Below are positions 53,812 to 62,700 of a stretch of DNA of 64,000 nt, one piece after another. The notes beneath the pieces are model-generated. The model saw only the letters and a list, made by a program, of their open reading frames with translations. It was not told the DNA's origin and did no database searches. How positions within the stretch are numbered: the stretch's first letter is position 1; each line of letters begins with the position of its first letter. The stretch spans positions 1 through 64,000 of the forward strand of contig JAJTGE010000007.1 of assembly GCA_021298555.1 (NCBI GenBank), written 5' to 3'. The position numbers and the translations under genes are program-made. The DNA is from Oxalobacteraceae bacterium (GTDB lineage Bacteria; Pseudomonadota; Gammaproteobacteria; Burkholderiales; Burkholderiaceae_D).

Positions 53812-55787
53812 TATCCTAATTGGTAATCGGGTAGCGACAAAATGACATGCAGTGCATTGCGCAAGGCGTCTTCCATGTAACTGTCTGCTGCTTTTAAATC
53901 AGTGGTACCGAGGTCGGCGGCTAATAACTCAGCAATCTTTGTTCGTAGTTCTGCGCTCACCGGCGTGGTTAAAAATCGAAGCAGTAAATGATCCACTGCT
54001 TGTTGCGTCGTCTTGCAACCCGCAGCACGCACCATGGCAGATACATCTAACTGAGCCGTTGCGCGCGGTATAGGTTTAACCTTTTCTATCGCTTTGCGCC
54101 ATGCGTGATAACTGGCTAAACGCGTATTGAAATCTTCATCACGGTCGGATTGCATAGACATAGAACTCAGCTCTTTACCATCAGGCTTGGTAGCAGTCGT
54201 TACATCCTTACCCATGGCCAGTTGCTCTGCTACCGGAATGATTTGATACTGATTACCAGGTACACGATCGTTAGCCACAAAATCTATCGGTGGAAAAACC
54301 GTGTCATAAATAAAATTACCCCGTACTAGCAGTAAGCCCGGCGTGATCCAGCTCGTTCCATTAGCCCAGCCAGCCACATTCGGCGGGAACATTAATTTCT
54401 GTCCCATAGCATCAGTTAATTCATTGAAGTCTGGTATGCCGGGCACTTCATTAAGCCCCATTTTTCGGTAGGTAGAAATGACGAGTTCTACCGGTGATTT
54501 AATGTGCGTGGCTACCGACGCATCGCTGTAAAAATCACGTGAACTCAATATCGTTTCAAGGAAAGGCGCAATCTCATAGCGCGAATCGCGTAACAGCTTG
54601 CCCAGTTTGGTACGCATTTCTGGCGATACGTCTTCACGGACAAAAAAGCGATATAACTTACTGGCTACAAATTCAGCTGTCACAGGTTGAGCCAAAATAA
54701 TATCTATTACCTGCACGCCATCAAATTTACCTGTACGACCCAATACTTTTTTTACCTCGGCATCATGCTGGGATGGGTTGACTACAAAATCTAAATCGCG
54801 ATAGTTCCAACCCGTGAAAGCGCGAGCCGCTTCACGTATATCTTCTTCAGTGTAATTACCCACGCCCATGGTGAATAGCTCCATGATTTCGCGTGCAAAA
54901 TTTTCGTTGGGTGCGCCTTTAACATTGACCGCTGCATCCAGATACGCCAGCATGGCGGGGTCTTGCGCTACGCCGATTAACAGATCGCGAAAATTTCCTG
55001 TTGCCTTAGCCCGAAACATTTCATTTTGTCTGAGCATTTTGCGATAGTCGCGTACCTTTTCTTCACCAGTAGCGAAATGCCCATGCCAAAACAGCGTCAT
55101 TTTTTCTTCCAGCGGACGACGCGTAGTCAGCATGCGATTCGCCCACCAATACCCTATGCGCTGATTTTCTAATTTGCTGGCACGCAGCCAATATAAATAC
55201 CTGTCGGCGACTTGTTGCATGCGACGGTTACCATCTGGCTTGACTTTCACACCGAGGGACTGCCCTGTATCGCGAGCTAATTCAGTTGCTGCGGGCCGCG
55301 ACGTTGCAAATGGATCCAAACCAGGATCAAAGGCACCCGAATGGACAAACGCTGGCTGAGGATTGGCAATACGCTGGTAACGCACCAATTGGCGCACCGC
55401 TTGTGCAGGCGTTAGCTTGGCAAATTCATTAATTTCTTCGGGTGTAGCTCCAAAGCCTGAGCGTTCCAGTAAATGCGCTGCTCGCTCGCGCGTCCAGTCG
55501 GCATCGCTGATAGGGCTAAGGTCATTCGTCCAGTTGGCAGGTGCCGCCAGTGCCGCTGAAAATAACGAGCTGGCGATCAGCAGTAGGGCCGCACGACACA
55601 CAGTAAATGGCCATGCATGCAGCACGTAAGCAATCGGATTTTTGTAAGAGAGGGAGTTGGAATATGTCAAACGAGAAGTCACGTGATACCAATGTAAGAG
55701 TGATGGGAATAAAGCCACTGCTGAGTCTAAGCAGGCCGCTCTTGCATTGCAATCATGCATTTCATGAAATGATTGCATGTCGATCAT
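53811..55787 (-). CDS. DUF1800 family protein, secreted; start uncertain
   Basis: The open frame encodes up to 658 residues. A hydrophobic secretion signal (FTVCRAALLLIASSLFSAALA) ends near residue 81, so about 55 residues precede it if the first ATG (55787) is used. No binding site is seen there, and a 9-bp inverted repeat (55748-55777) lies inside that stretch. A GTG at 55625 would put the signal near the N-terminus and is more natural. The body matches DUF1800 (HLLERSGFGATPEEINEFA, IGYWWANRMLTTRRPLEEKMTLFWHGHFAT, FAREIMELFTMGVGNYTEEDIREAARAFTGW). It is co-transcribed with the DUF1501 gene. Confidence 0.88.
   Translation of the reverse strand: MIDMQSFHEMHDCNARAACLDSAVALFPSLLHWYHVTSRLTYSNSLSYKNPIAYVLHAWPFTVCRAALLLIASSLFSAALAAPANWTNDLSPISDADWTRERAAHLLERSGFGATPEEINEFAKLTPAQAVRQLVRYQRIANPQPAFVHSGAFDPGLDPFATSRPAATELARDTGQSLGVKVKPDGNRRMQQVADRYLYWLRASKLENQRIGYWWANRMLTTRRPLEEKMTLFWHGHFATGEEKVRDYRKMLRQNEMFRAKATGNFRDLLIGVAQDPAMLAYLDAAVNVKGAPNENFAREIMELFTMGVGNYTEEDIREAARAFTGWNYRDLDFVVNPSQHDAEVKKVLGRTGKFDGVQVIDIILAQPVTAEFVASKLYRFFVREDVSPEMRTKLGKLLRDSRYEIAPFLETILSSRDFYSDASVATHIKSPVELVISTYRKMGLNEVPGIPDFNELTDAMGQKLMFPPNVAGWANGTSWITPGLLLVRGNFIYDTVFPPIDFVANDRVPGNQYQIIPVAEQLAMGKDVTTATKPDGKELSSMSMQSDRDEDFNTRLASYHAWRKAIEKVKPIPRATAQLDVSAMVRAAGCKTTQQAVDHLLLRFLTTPVSAELRTKIAELLAADLGTTDLKAADSYMEDALRNALHVILSLPDYQLG
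55748..55777. promoter_or_regulatory. 9-bp inverted repeat in the divergent DUF1800 / peroxidase region
   Basis: TGCAATCAT at 55748-55756 and ATGATTGCA at 55769-55777 are exact inverted copies with 12 bases between them; the centre itself is partly symmetric (TTTCATGAAA). Spacing of about 21 bases from half-site centre to half-site centre puts both on one face of the helix, as for a dimeric regulator. It lies upstream of the likely DUF1800 start and about 160-190 bases upstream of the peroxidase start. Confidence 0.5.
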
Positions 55788-55938
55788 TTAGCAGCGCTAA
55801 TTTATGGTTATAAGTTGTCTATTTAGTATTTTTATACCTAAAATTAAACTGTTCTCGATATGAATACGTGCAGAAAAAAGGGAAAACGAGCACAATCATC
55901 GCTAAATGAAACAACCCCTCGCAGCTCAGGAGCTCCCT

Positions 55939-57009
55939 ATGACACTAAAAATAATCATTCGTAACGTATTAACCATAACTGCACTTTGTTCTATCGCCAT
56001 CGTAAGTTTGGTGAATGCTGAAGATACGGATAAGGCGCTGCTAAAGCGCGCGCAAGCTCTTTTTAGTCCCCTGCCAGACACCCTGCGCGTAGACGACTAC
56101 CCGTTTTCCGATGCACGTGTAGAACTTGGAAAAGCCTTATTCTTTGAAACGCGCGTCTCCACAGACGGGCGTATGAGCTGTGCCGCTTGTCACAATCCCA
56201 GCTACCACGGTGGAGATTCGCTGGCCCTCTCGGTTGGCCTAAACGGAAAAAAATTACCGCGTAACGCACCTACCGTTTTCAACACTCCTTTGCTCATTTC
56301 TCAACACTACGGCGGCAATCGCTTAACTGTCGAAGAGCAAGCCATGAAAGCACTGCTTAGTCCTCTAGCCTACGGTAATAAAAATTATGCCGAAGCCGAA
56401 GCCAAACTGAAAACACTGGGCTATGCAAAAAAATTCGACGAAGCATTTCCTAACGAATCCGATCCTGTTTCTGCAGAAAACTGGGCAACTGCGATTGGTG
56501 CTTTCGAGCGTACTTTGCTAACACCAGCGCCATTTGATCGTTATTTAAAAGGTGACCAGCGGGCGATCAGCAAAGAAGCGAAAATCGGTCTGGATAAATT
56601 TATGAGTGTAGGCTGCGCCGGTTGCCATAGTGGCGTGGTAGTGGGTGGACAAAGTTTTCAAAAATTTGGTTTAACTGAAGACTACTGGCTGGCTACAGGC
56701 AGCAAAGAACAAGAACTTTTAAAAGGCCGCGATAAAGGTAAGTTTCACGATACCCAAAAGCCCGAAGATATGTTTATCTTTAAAGTGCCGCAGCTACGCA
56801 ATGTGGCTATGACACCGCCTTATTTTCATGATGGCTCAGTCGCCAAATTAGATGATGCAGTCCGAGTCATGGCCAGACTACAACTAGGTAAGCAACTTAG
56901 TGATGACGATGTGAATCATATCGTCGCTTTTTTGCAGACCCTCACAGGTGAAGTTCCTGCGAATTTTGCCAAGGCACCAGTGCTACCCGTATCACCTTAC
57001 AACAATTAA
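55939..57009 (+). CDS. Di-heme cytochrome c peroxidase family protein
   Basis: A 356-residue periplasmic protein, start chosen at ATG 55939 behind CAGGAG (an ATG at 55906 would add 11 residues). Signal peptide about 1-27 ending VNAE. Two haem c motifs: C81-A-A-C-H85 and C226-A-G-C-H230. It matches bacterial CCP/MauG-type proteins that reduce hydrogen peroxide or oxidise proteins. The CCP ligand pattern in the C-terminal half is intact (KVPQLRNVAMTPPYFHDGSV). Divergent from the DUF1800 gene. Confidence 0.92.
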   Translation: MTLKIIIRNVLTITALCSIAIVSLVNAEDTDKALLKRAQALFSPLPDTLRVDDYPFSDARVELGKALFFETRVSTDGRMSCAACHNPSYHGGDSLALSVGLNGKKLPRNAPTVFNTPLLISQHYGGNRLTVEEQAMKALLSPLAYGNKNYAEAEAKLKTLGYAKKFDEAFPNESDPVSAENWATAIGAFERTLLTPAPFDRYLKGDQRAISKEAKIGLDKFMSVGCAGCHSGVVVGGQSFQKFGLTEDYWLATGSKEQELLKGRDKGKFHDTQKPEDMFIFKVPQLRNVAMTPPYFHDGSVAKLDDAVRVMARLQLGKQLSDDDVNHIVAFLQTLTGEVPANFAKAPVLPVSPYNN

Positions 57010-57083
57010 GCGCAAAAACTGCGTGACCATGCTCCATTGTTCATTGGCGTTGAGCTAACTTTTTAATTCAACGCTGGTGAGCC

Positions 57084-57240
57084 CTATCGGGCCGGGTACT
57101 ATTTGCGTTGATAGATCCAACGCCATCGTCAGCTTTACAAGGCAGTGGAGGTTAAGCTGTCGTTACACAACCAGGATTTTGTCATCCTGAGTTAAGTGGT
57201 GCTGCTATCTACGTGCTGCCTGACTACCCAGGCCCGATAG
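57084..57240 (+). ncRNA. Candidate structured RNA upstream of H-NOX gene
   Basis: A closing helix pairs 57084-57098 (CTATCGGGCCGGGTA) with 57225-57240, 15 base pairs with a single bulged A at 57230. Inside it are stems GCGTTG/CAACGC (57105-57123), CAGCTT/AAGCTG (57130-57159) and CAGGAT/ATCCTG (57172-57189). The whole would fold as a closed multibranch structure of 157 bases. I recognise no known riboswitch or small-RNA family. It could be a leader element, an independent RNA, or a DNA-level structure. Strand is assumed from the flanking genes. Confidence 0.45.
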
Positions 57241-57304
57241 TTATTTATTTCCTCCCTTAGGTATTTAAAGAAATACCAGCCACTCTCTGCCTCTGCTGTC
57301 TTCC

Positions 57305-57359
57305 TTGGAAATAGCACCCAACAGCATAGAATTTCCAAAATTTTAATTATGAATTTTGG
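57305..57359 (+). promoter_or_regulatory. Two mutually exclusive hairpins before H-NOX gene
   Basis: TTGGAAAT (57305-57312) pairs with ATTTCCAA (57331-57338). CCAAAATT (57335-57342) pairs with AATTTTGG (57352-57359). The two stems share the CCAA at 57335-57338, so only one can form at a time. The start codon is about 65 bases further on. This could be an attenuator or simply A+T-rich symmetry. Confidence 0.35.
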
Positions 57360-57425
57360 TATGGTTTCTGTAACTTACTTATGGTATGTTATAGTAACCC
57401 AAAGTCAATTTTTTATTTAGCAAAA

Positions 57426-57986
57426 ATGAAAGGTCTCGTCTTTCGCGAATTCATCGATATGGTGGAGGATCAATTCTCTCTCCAGATGGTCGATGAAATC
57501 ATAGAAGCTTCGACGCTTGCGTCCGGAGGCGCATACACATCCGTAGGTACCTATCCGCATGATGAGATGATGCAGTTAGTTCATCAGCTCTCTATACGCA
57601 GCGCTATTCCCGTACCCGATTTGCTGAAGCATTTTGGCCGACATTTATTTCAACGTTTTACTGTCATACATCCAGAGTATGTAAAGTCCCACGTCAGCGT
57701 TTTTGATCTGTTGAAAGTACTTGATAACGAAGTCCATGTGGAAGTTCGAAAACTCTATGAGGGTGCTGAATTACCCGCATTTGAGTATGAAACGCTCAAC
57801 GATGATCGTATGCTTTTTATCTACAAATCAAGCCGACCATTGGCTGATTTTGCGCATGGATTAATTGAGGGTTGCATAGCGCATTTTGCAGAGCAAATGA
57901 CGATAGAAAGAACGGATATGCCCGTGGTCGCGGGTGCTCATACGCAATTCATTCTACACACCGTTGCTCATGCAGATTCGCGATGA
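57426..57986 (+). CDS. H-NOX (haem nitric oxide/oxygen binding) protein
   Basis: A 186-residue haem-based gas sensor. ATG 57426 gives the family start MKGLVFREFIDMVE; an in-frame upstream extension to 57381 looks spurious. Proximal haem ligand His104 lies in LDNEVHVEVRK; the YxSxR haem-propionate motif is Y133-K-S-S-R137; SGGAYTSVGTYPHDEM is typical of proteobacterial members. Facultative aerobes use such proteins to bind NO and control a partner kinase or cyclic-di-GMP enzyme. The partner here is the PAS-GGDEF-EAL protein whose start overlaps its stop by 17 bases. Confidence 0.93.
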   Translation: MKGLVFREFIDMVEDQFSLQMVDEIIEASTLASGGAYTSVGTYPHDEMMQLVHQLSIRSAIPVPDLLKHFGRHLFQRFTVIHPEYVKSHVSVFDLLKVLDNEVHVEVRKLYEGAELPAFEYETLNDDRMLFIYKSSRPLADFAHGLIEGCIAHFAEQMTIERTDMPVVAGAHTQFILHTVAHADSR

Positions 57987-59796
57987 TATTTACACTCGTC
58001 AATTAGGCCGAGAAAAGCGGGCGCGTGAGGAAGCCGAACGCCTGCTTGAACAAAAAAGTCGCGAACTATACAAACAAGCAAACGAACGTAATCGAGCATT
58101 AACTGCGCTTGCAGAAAGCGAAGAGCGATACCGATTAATTGTTGAGCTGTCACCAGACGCTATTCTCATTGAGTCTGAGGGAAAAATTGTTTTCGTAAAT
58201 CACACCGCGCGGCTGCTGTTCAAGGAAAGCCAATCTCGCACCTTAAAAGGCCTGAGTGTTCTTGATATCACAGCACCTCAAAACCGTGCTCAGGCAACTG
58301 AGGTAATTAAAACTCTCATACAGGGCGCTGATCCACGACAAACCGAGGAATTTGCCCTGCGTCTTGATGGCTCGCTAGTCGAGGTATCGGTCAGGCGTGC
58401 CTTTGTAATATTCGCAGGACAACCAGCGATACAAATGGTGGTGCGAGACATTTCAGTGCGCAAGACACTGGAAAAACAGCTCGCGTATCAGGCAACCCAT
58501 GACACACTCACAGGCGTCAGCAACCGAGCCGCTCTCTTTGCCCACTTATCAAAGTCACTTGCAGAAGCAAAAAATCTTGGACAACCTGTATGGGTAGCAT
58601 TTCTGGATTTGGATCGGTTTAAACAAATTAATGACCGCTTTGGCCATCGTGTAGGCGATCAGTTGCTAATTATCGTTACAGAGCGATTAACCCACGTACT
58701 TCGACGCACGGATATGTTGGGTCGATTTGGTGGTGATGAATTTGTCATAGTTTTACAAGGCTGCCCAACAGGAAATACCACCTCCGATTTATTTGAACGC
58801 GTAATGGCTAGCATACGTGAGCCCATTACCATTGATAGTAATACGTTACACGTAGGCTGCAGCATAGGAGTTGCTACCTACCCTGGTGATGGCGAAACAC
58901 CGGATGAACTACTAGCCAATGCCGATGCCGCTATGTACCGCGCAAAACAATCGGGCCGTAATCGCTGTCAGTTTTATAACAGCGATATTCAAGAACAACT
59001 CGTAAAGCGCACCCGCATAGAAATGGGGTTAGTGGATATTTTGGATCGAGGTGAATTGTTCATAGAATATCAACCGCAGGTATCCATAGAAACAGGCATG
59101 GTTTCAGGTGCTGAAGCATTGTTGCGATGGGAACATCCTGAACTGGGAAGTTTAACTCCCAATGAATTCATACCTATTGCAGAAGAAAGTTCGACCATAA
59201 ACAGCATAGGCGCTTGGGTAGTCAGAAACGCATGTAATCAAATCGCTCAATGGGAACGCGAAGGATTGGGTAAGCTTCGAGTTGCAGTTAACCTTTCAGC
59301 TCGCCAATTGCCCGAATTGTCGTTGTCCAGCATAGTTCAATCGGCCTTAATCAGTTCCGGATTGGCACCCGATCGGCTTGACCTTGAACTGACCGAAACA
59401 CTGATGATGTCGGATATCAAACTGACACAAGAAACCCTACTCGAATTGAAGCAGCAAGGAGTACAAATTTCGGTTGATGACTTTGGAACTGGGTACTCAA
59501 GTTTAGTTTATTTGCAAACACTGCCTCTATCGAGCTTAAAAATTGATAAGCAATTTATTCAAGCTTTACAGAACGACACCAAACATACCAGCAACAAAAT
59601 CGTCATTACGCTGATAAAGCTAGCGCACAGCTTAAAGTTACGCGTTGTGGCCGAAGGTGTAGAAACACAGTCTCAGTTACATTTTTTACGCCAGCACGGT
59701 TGTGACGAGATACAAGGTTATCTGTGTAGCCCTCCTCTGCGAGCAGCTGATTTTTCAGCTTTTATGAAAAATCATCAACCACAAGCGTGGTGCTAA
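57970..59796 (+). CDS. PAS-GGDEF-EAL cyclic-di-GMP enzyme
   Basis: A 608-residue cytoplasmic protein. About 10-55: charged coiled coil. About 55-170: PAS domain. About 178-340: GGDEF domain with intact G254-G-D-E-F258 and an I-site RxxD (RRTD) five residues before it. About 350-600: EAL domain with intact E382-A-L384, NLSARQL, and DDFGTGYSS. It can therefore both make and break c-di-GMP; the balance is presumably set by the H-NOX protein encoded upstream (HaCE-type pairing). ATG 57970 chosen; a GTG at 57934 would add 12 residues. Probable output: biofilm or motility control by NO. Confidence 0.93.
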   Translation: MQIRDDIYTRQLGREKRAREEAERLLEQKSRELYKQANERNRALTALAESEERYRLIVELSPDAILIESEGKIVFVNHTARLLFKESQSRTLKGLSVLDITAPQNRAQATEVIKTLIQGADPRQTEEFALRLDGSLVEVSVRRAFVIFAGQPAIQMVVRDISVRKTLEKQLAYQATHDTLTGVSNRAALFAHLSKSLAEAKNLGQPVWVAFLDLDRFKQINDRFGHRVGDQLLIIVTERLTHVLRRTDMLGRFGGDEFVIVLQGCPTGNTTSDLFERVMASIREPITIDSNTLHVGCSIGVATYPGDGETPDELLANADAAMYRAKQSGRNRCQFYNSDIQEQLVKRTRIEMGLVDILDRGELFIEYQPQVSIETGMVSGAEALLRWEHPELGSLTPNEFIPIAEESSTINSIGAWVVRNACNQIAQWEREGLGKLRVAVNLSARQLPELSLSSIVQSALISSGLAPDRLDLELTETLMMSDIKLTQETLLELKQQGVQISVDDFGTGYSSLVYLQTLPLSSLKIDKQFIQALQNDTKHTSNKIVITLIKLAHSLKLRVVAEGVETQSQLHFLRQHGCDEIQGYLCSPPLRAADFSAFMKNHQPQAWC

Positions 59797-62700
59797 TTAC
59801 AGAATTATATTACACACATCAGCGCCATCTTCCGGAACTTTCTGAGAAAATAATCGTTTGATCGGCACCCAAACCACCGAGGTTGCAAAACGAACGATAG
59901 TCTCTATTACATCCCCCGCATTGGGCCCGATAGTAAATTTATCCAGCCCGCCTTTAACTTCCAGTGGTGTTGCCAAACTAAGAAATTGCGCTGTCTTTGC
60001 CTGCGGCTGCAAACGCATGTGCAGAGTTTCATTGGCCAAATCTATCGCCGTTGTACCCTTTACTCGCACCTTGCTGGTATCAAGTACCAGCTGACGTTGA
60101 TTTAACTTTCCATTCACCAGCGTAAAGCGCCCTACTGCACAATTAACTTTGGATTCATTTTTCGGATCGATCGTGGGTAGTAGCGCCAGCAGTAAATTAA
60201 CTGCCCACAGATCAACCATATCAGCCTTCATTTCGTTGGGCCATACTAAAAAATCCAATTGCCCGTTACCGTACTTAAGTGCATCAGACAAACGGGGTGA
60301 TTTAGCTTGTACATCCATGTGCAAGCTAAAACGCCCAGAAACATCGGCTGCTGGCTTGATACGACGTGCAAGCACACCATAATCAAATTTATCAACATCG
60401 ATAGTCATGCTGGTCTGTATGTCGCGCTCTCGTGGCTCGTAGGTAACCTGGGCTTTTGCGGTGCCGCCTTGCATAGCGATACTGGCCGGCCCAATCACGG
60501 CACGGCCATCACTAATTTTTGCTTCCAGCGCACCGCTACCTAGCTGATCTTTGCCTGCAATCACGCTATCAACGCGAACCGATAAGTAAGCGGTAATTGA
60601 TCGCAGCGTTTGGGCACTTAAGAGACTTTGTATTTCCTCGCTAGTGTCTACTGCTTTTTTTCGGATGCTGTCGCTCTCAGTGGGCACAGCTGGGGCTTGA
60701 GTTGCAGACCACCCCGCCAAAGGAAAATCATCCAACTGTATCTGCGGCGTGGCTAAATTGATTGTTAATCGTGGGGGATGAGACGTTGTCTCGAGCTTGC
60801 CGTGCCCTTGCAGTGAGCTGCTTCCCATAGCCAGGTTTAATTCATCGACTGAGTAAACACCGGGCGCGATACGAAAGCGACCTTGTGCACTCCACGGCCC
60901 CCAGGGTGGCATCGCAACGCGCAGCAGGTGATTCACGCTATCCAACCGTTCACCTGAGGCCTTGAGCTGCAATTCCAGATCCGGTTCTTGCTTGGTGCGA
61001 TTTAATGTACCCACTAGCTGCAGCTGACTGCGCGCGGCAGATACAGTTAGTTCAAACGGCACGGGTAAACGAGGATTGAGTAATTCGTTTGCACTCGCAC
61101 TGCGCACCATTAACTCTACGGGGTGCTCATCAACACCACCTTCAAGCGACAGCGTTAGTGGCTGTGCGGGCGCAGCACTCAGCCGACCTTGATTTAATAT
61201 CAGCGTAGCCACCGAGCGCTGATTAGCATCACGCCAATTCAATTTTCCGCCGGTGATTTCACCTACTAGTTGGGCATTGGCGATCAGGCTGGCTAATTGG
61301 TGAGCATGGCTATCCAGGTAAAGTGAAAATCGTTCGGCTGTTAGATCGATCGTTTGTGAAAGTTTAAGATCACGTAAAACCTGACCACCATCGAGATTTT
61401 TTGCAAATAACCACAACTGCGCATGTGGCTCGGTACTGCGCATATCCAGCATGATGGCACCATCTAAGCGTTGTTTTCCCAGCTCGGCAAAAAAAGGTGA
61501 TGCAGGCATGTAACCATCCCGCAGTTGCGTATCAAAGCCTATATTAGTAATACTTATAGAGGTGGTTTTTAAAGATGAAACTCGTACGCGGATATCAGCA
61601 TCATCAAGTACTAATTGTTGCGGCAATATCGGAATGTTCAGAACAGCCGCTTGTGAGGTAGTACGTTTTTTAGCTAATAGCAGCTGGTCTAATTCAACGG
61701 CATCTAACTGCCCTATATTCAGTACTACGCCATAGATAGATTTACCCTTGAGCACGCGCTTTTGTAGGTCGGCATGCAAACCACTACTACCAACTTGTAG
61801 TACTAAATCAGATAAATGCCAGTGCTGTGAACTGGCAGAAATACGCCCAGCCACCGCAAGTGCTGCGCGTGCATCGGGACGTACACCCAACCACACAGCG
61901 ACATCACCTGCACGCTCTGCACCCAAACTAAACGAGACAGTCGCATCGCCTTTTTCGGCATTAAGTGTACTGGCGAGATGAGCTGCAAAGCCGCGAGCTT
62001 GAGCCGTTAATGTAAATTCTGTGGTGGCACTTTGCATGGCCGAACGCAAATCACTTCCTGTCAACCGCGCCTGTAACGATTTACCGAGCAGCGTAGCGGT
62101 AAGCTGCCCTTCCAGTGCGCGACCTGAGGGTAAACTTATGTGCATGCGTTGTATACGAAACGCTACCGGCTGACCGCCATCGAGATTGCCGTAACTGAGT
62201 TGACTATCACGCACATCCAGTTGTACTGATAATGCCTTCATCAGCGATGCGCCATCCTGACCTTGCGATGCCAGCTTAATGTGCAACTGCCCCGACTGAC
62301 CTTTGATGCCGCCTATCCCTGTTATGAGTTGAGCTAATCCACCCACATCAGCCTGATCACTGCTTAGTGCTAATTGAAATGTTGGTATGGTGCGTGATCC
62401 ATCAGCTCTCATTTCAGCTTTAAACGGCACACCGGCTATGCGTGCTGTCATTGGCATAGAAAATTTTCCACGATCCAGTTTGAGTGCCAAGGTGGTCTGT
62501 TGTACATCACCTGGCAAACTTATCCATTCATCGACTGACAAAGCCAGATCAACATCTTGATGATTGAGCGCCTGCAGATCTATTTTTGCGCGTGTAAGAC
62601 TACGATACAAAGCAGGTATATCTGTGGGTGGTTCTTCTTCAGCGTCTTGCCCCAGAAAAGGACGCAAATCCAAGCGCGACACGGCGAGCTTTCCACTGAG

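Larger units (their letters stand above)
57010..57425. other. Intergenic region with strong secondary structure
   Basis: 416 bases between the peroxidase and H-NOX genes. No convincing gene. Four structural elements: a 7-bp hairpin GCGTTGA/TCAACGC at 57047-57074; the large folded element 57084-57240; a hairpin GGTATTT/AAATACC at 57260-57277; and overlapping hairpins at 57305-57359. The density of inverted repeats is far above the rest of the window. Confidence 0.6.

Noticed and set aside
57084-57240. Integron attC site
   Set aside because: The hairpin lacks the terminal GTTRRRY and RYYYAAC core sites, and there is no integrase or cassette array nearby.
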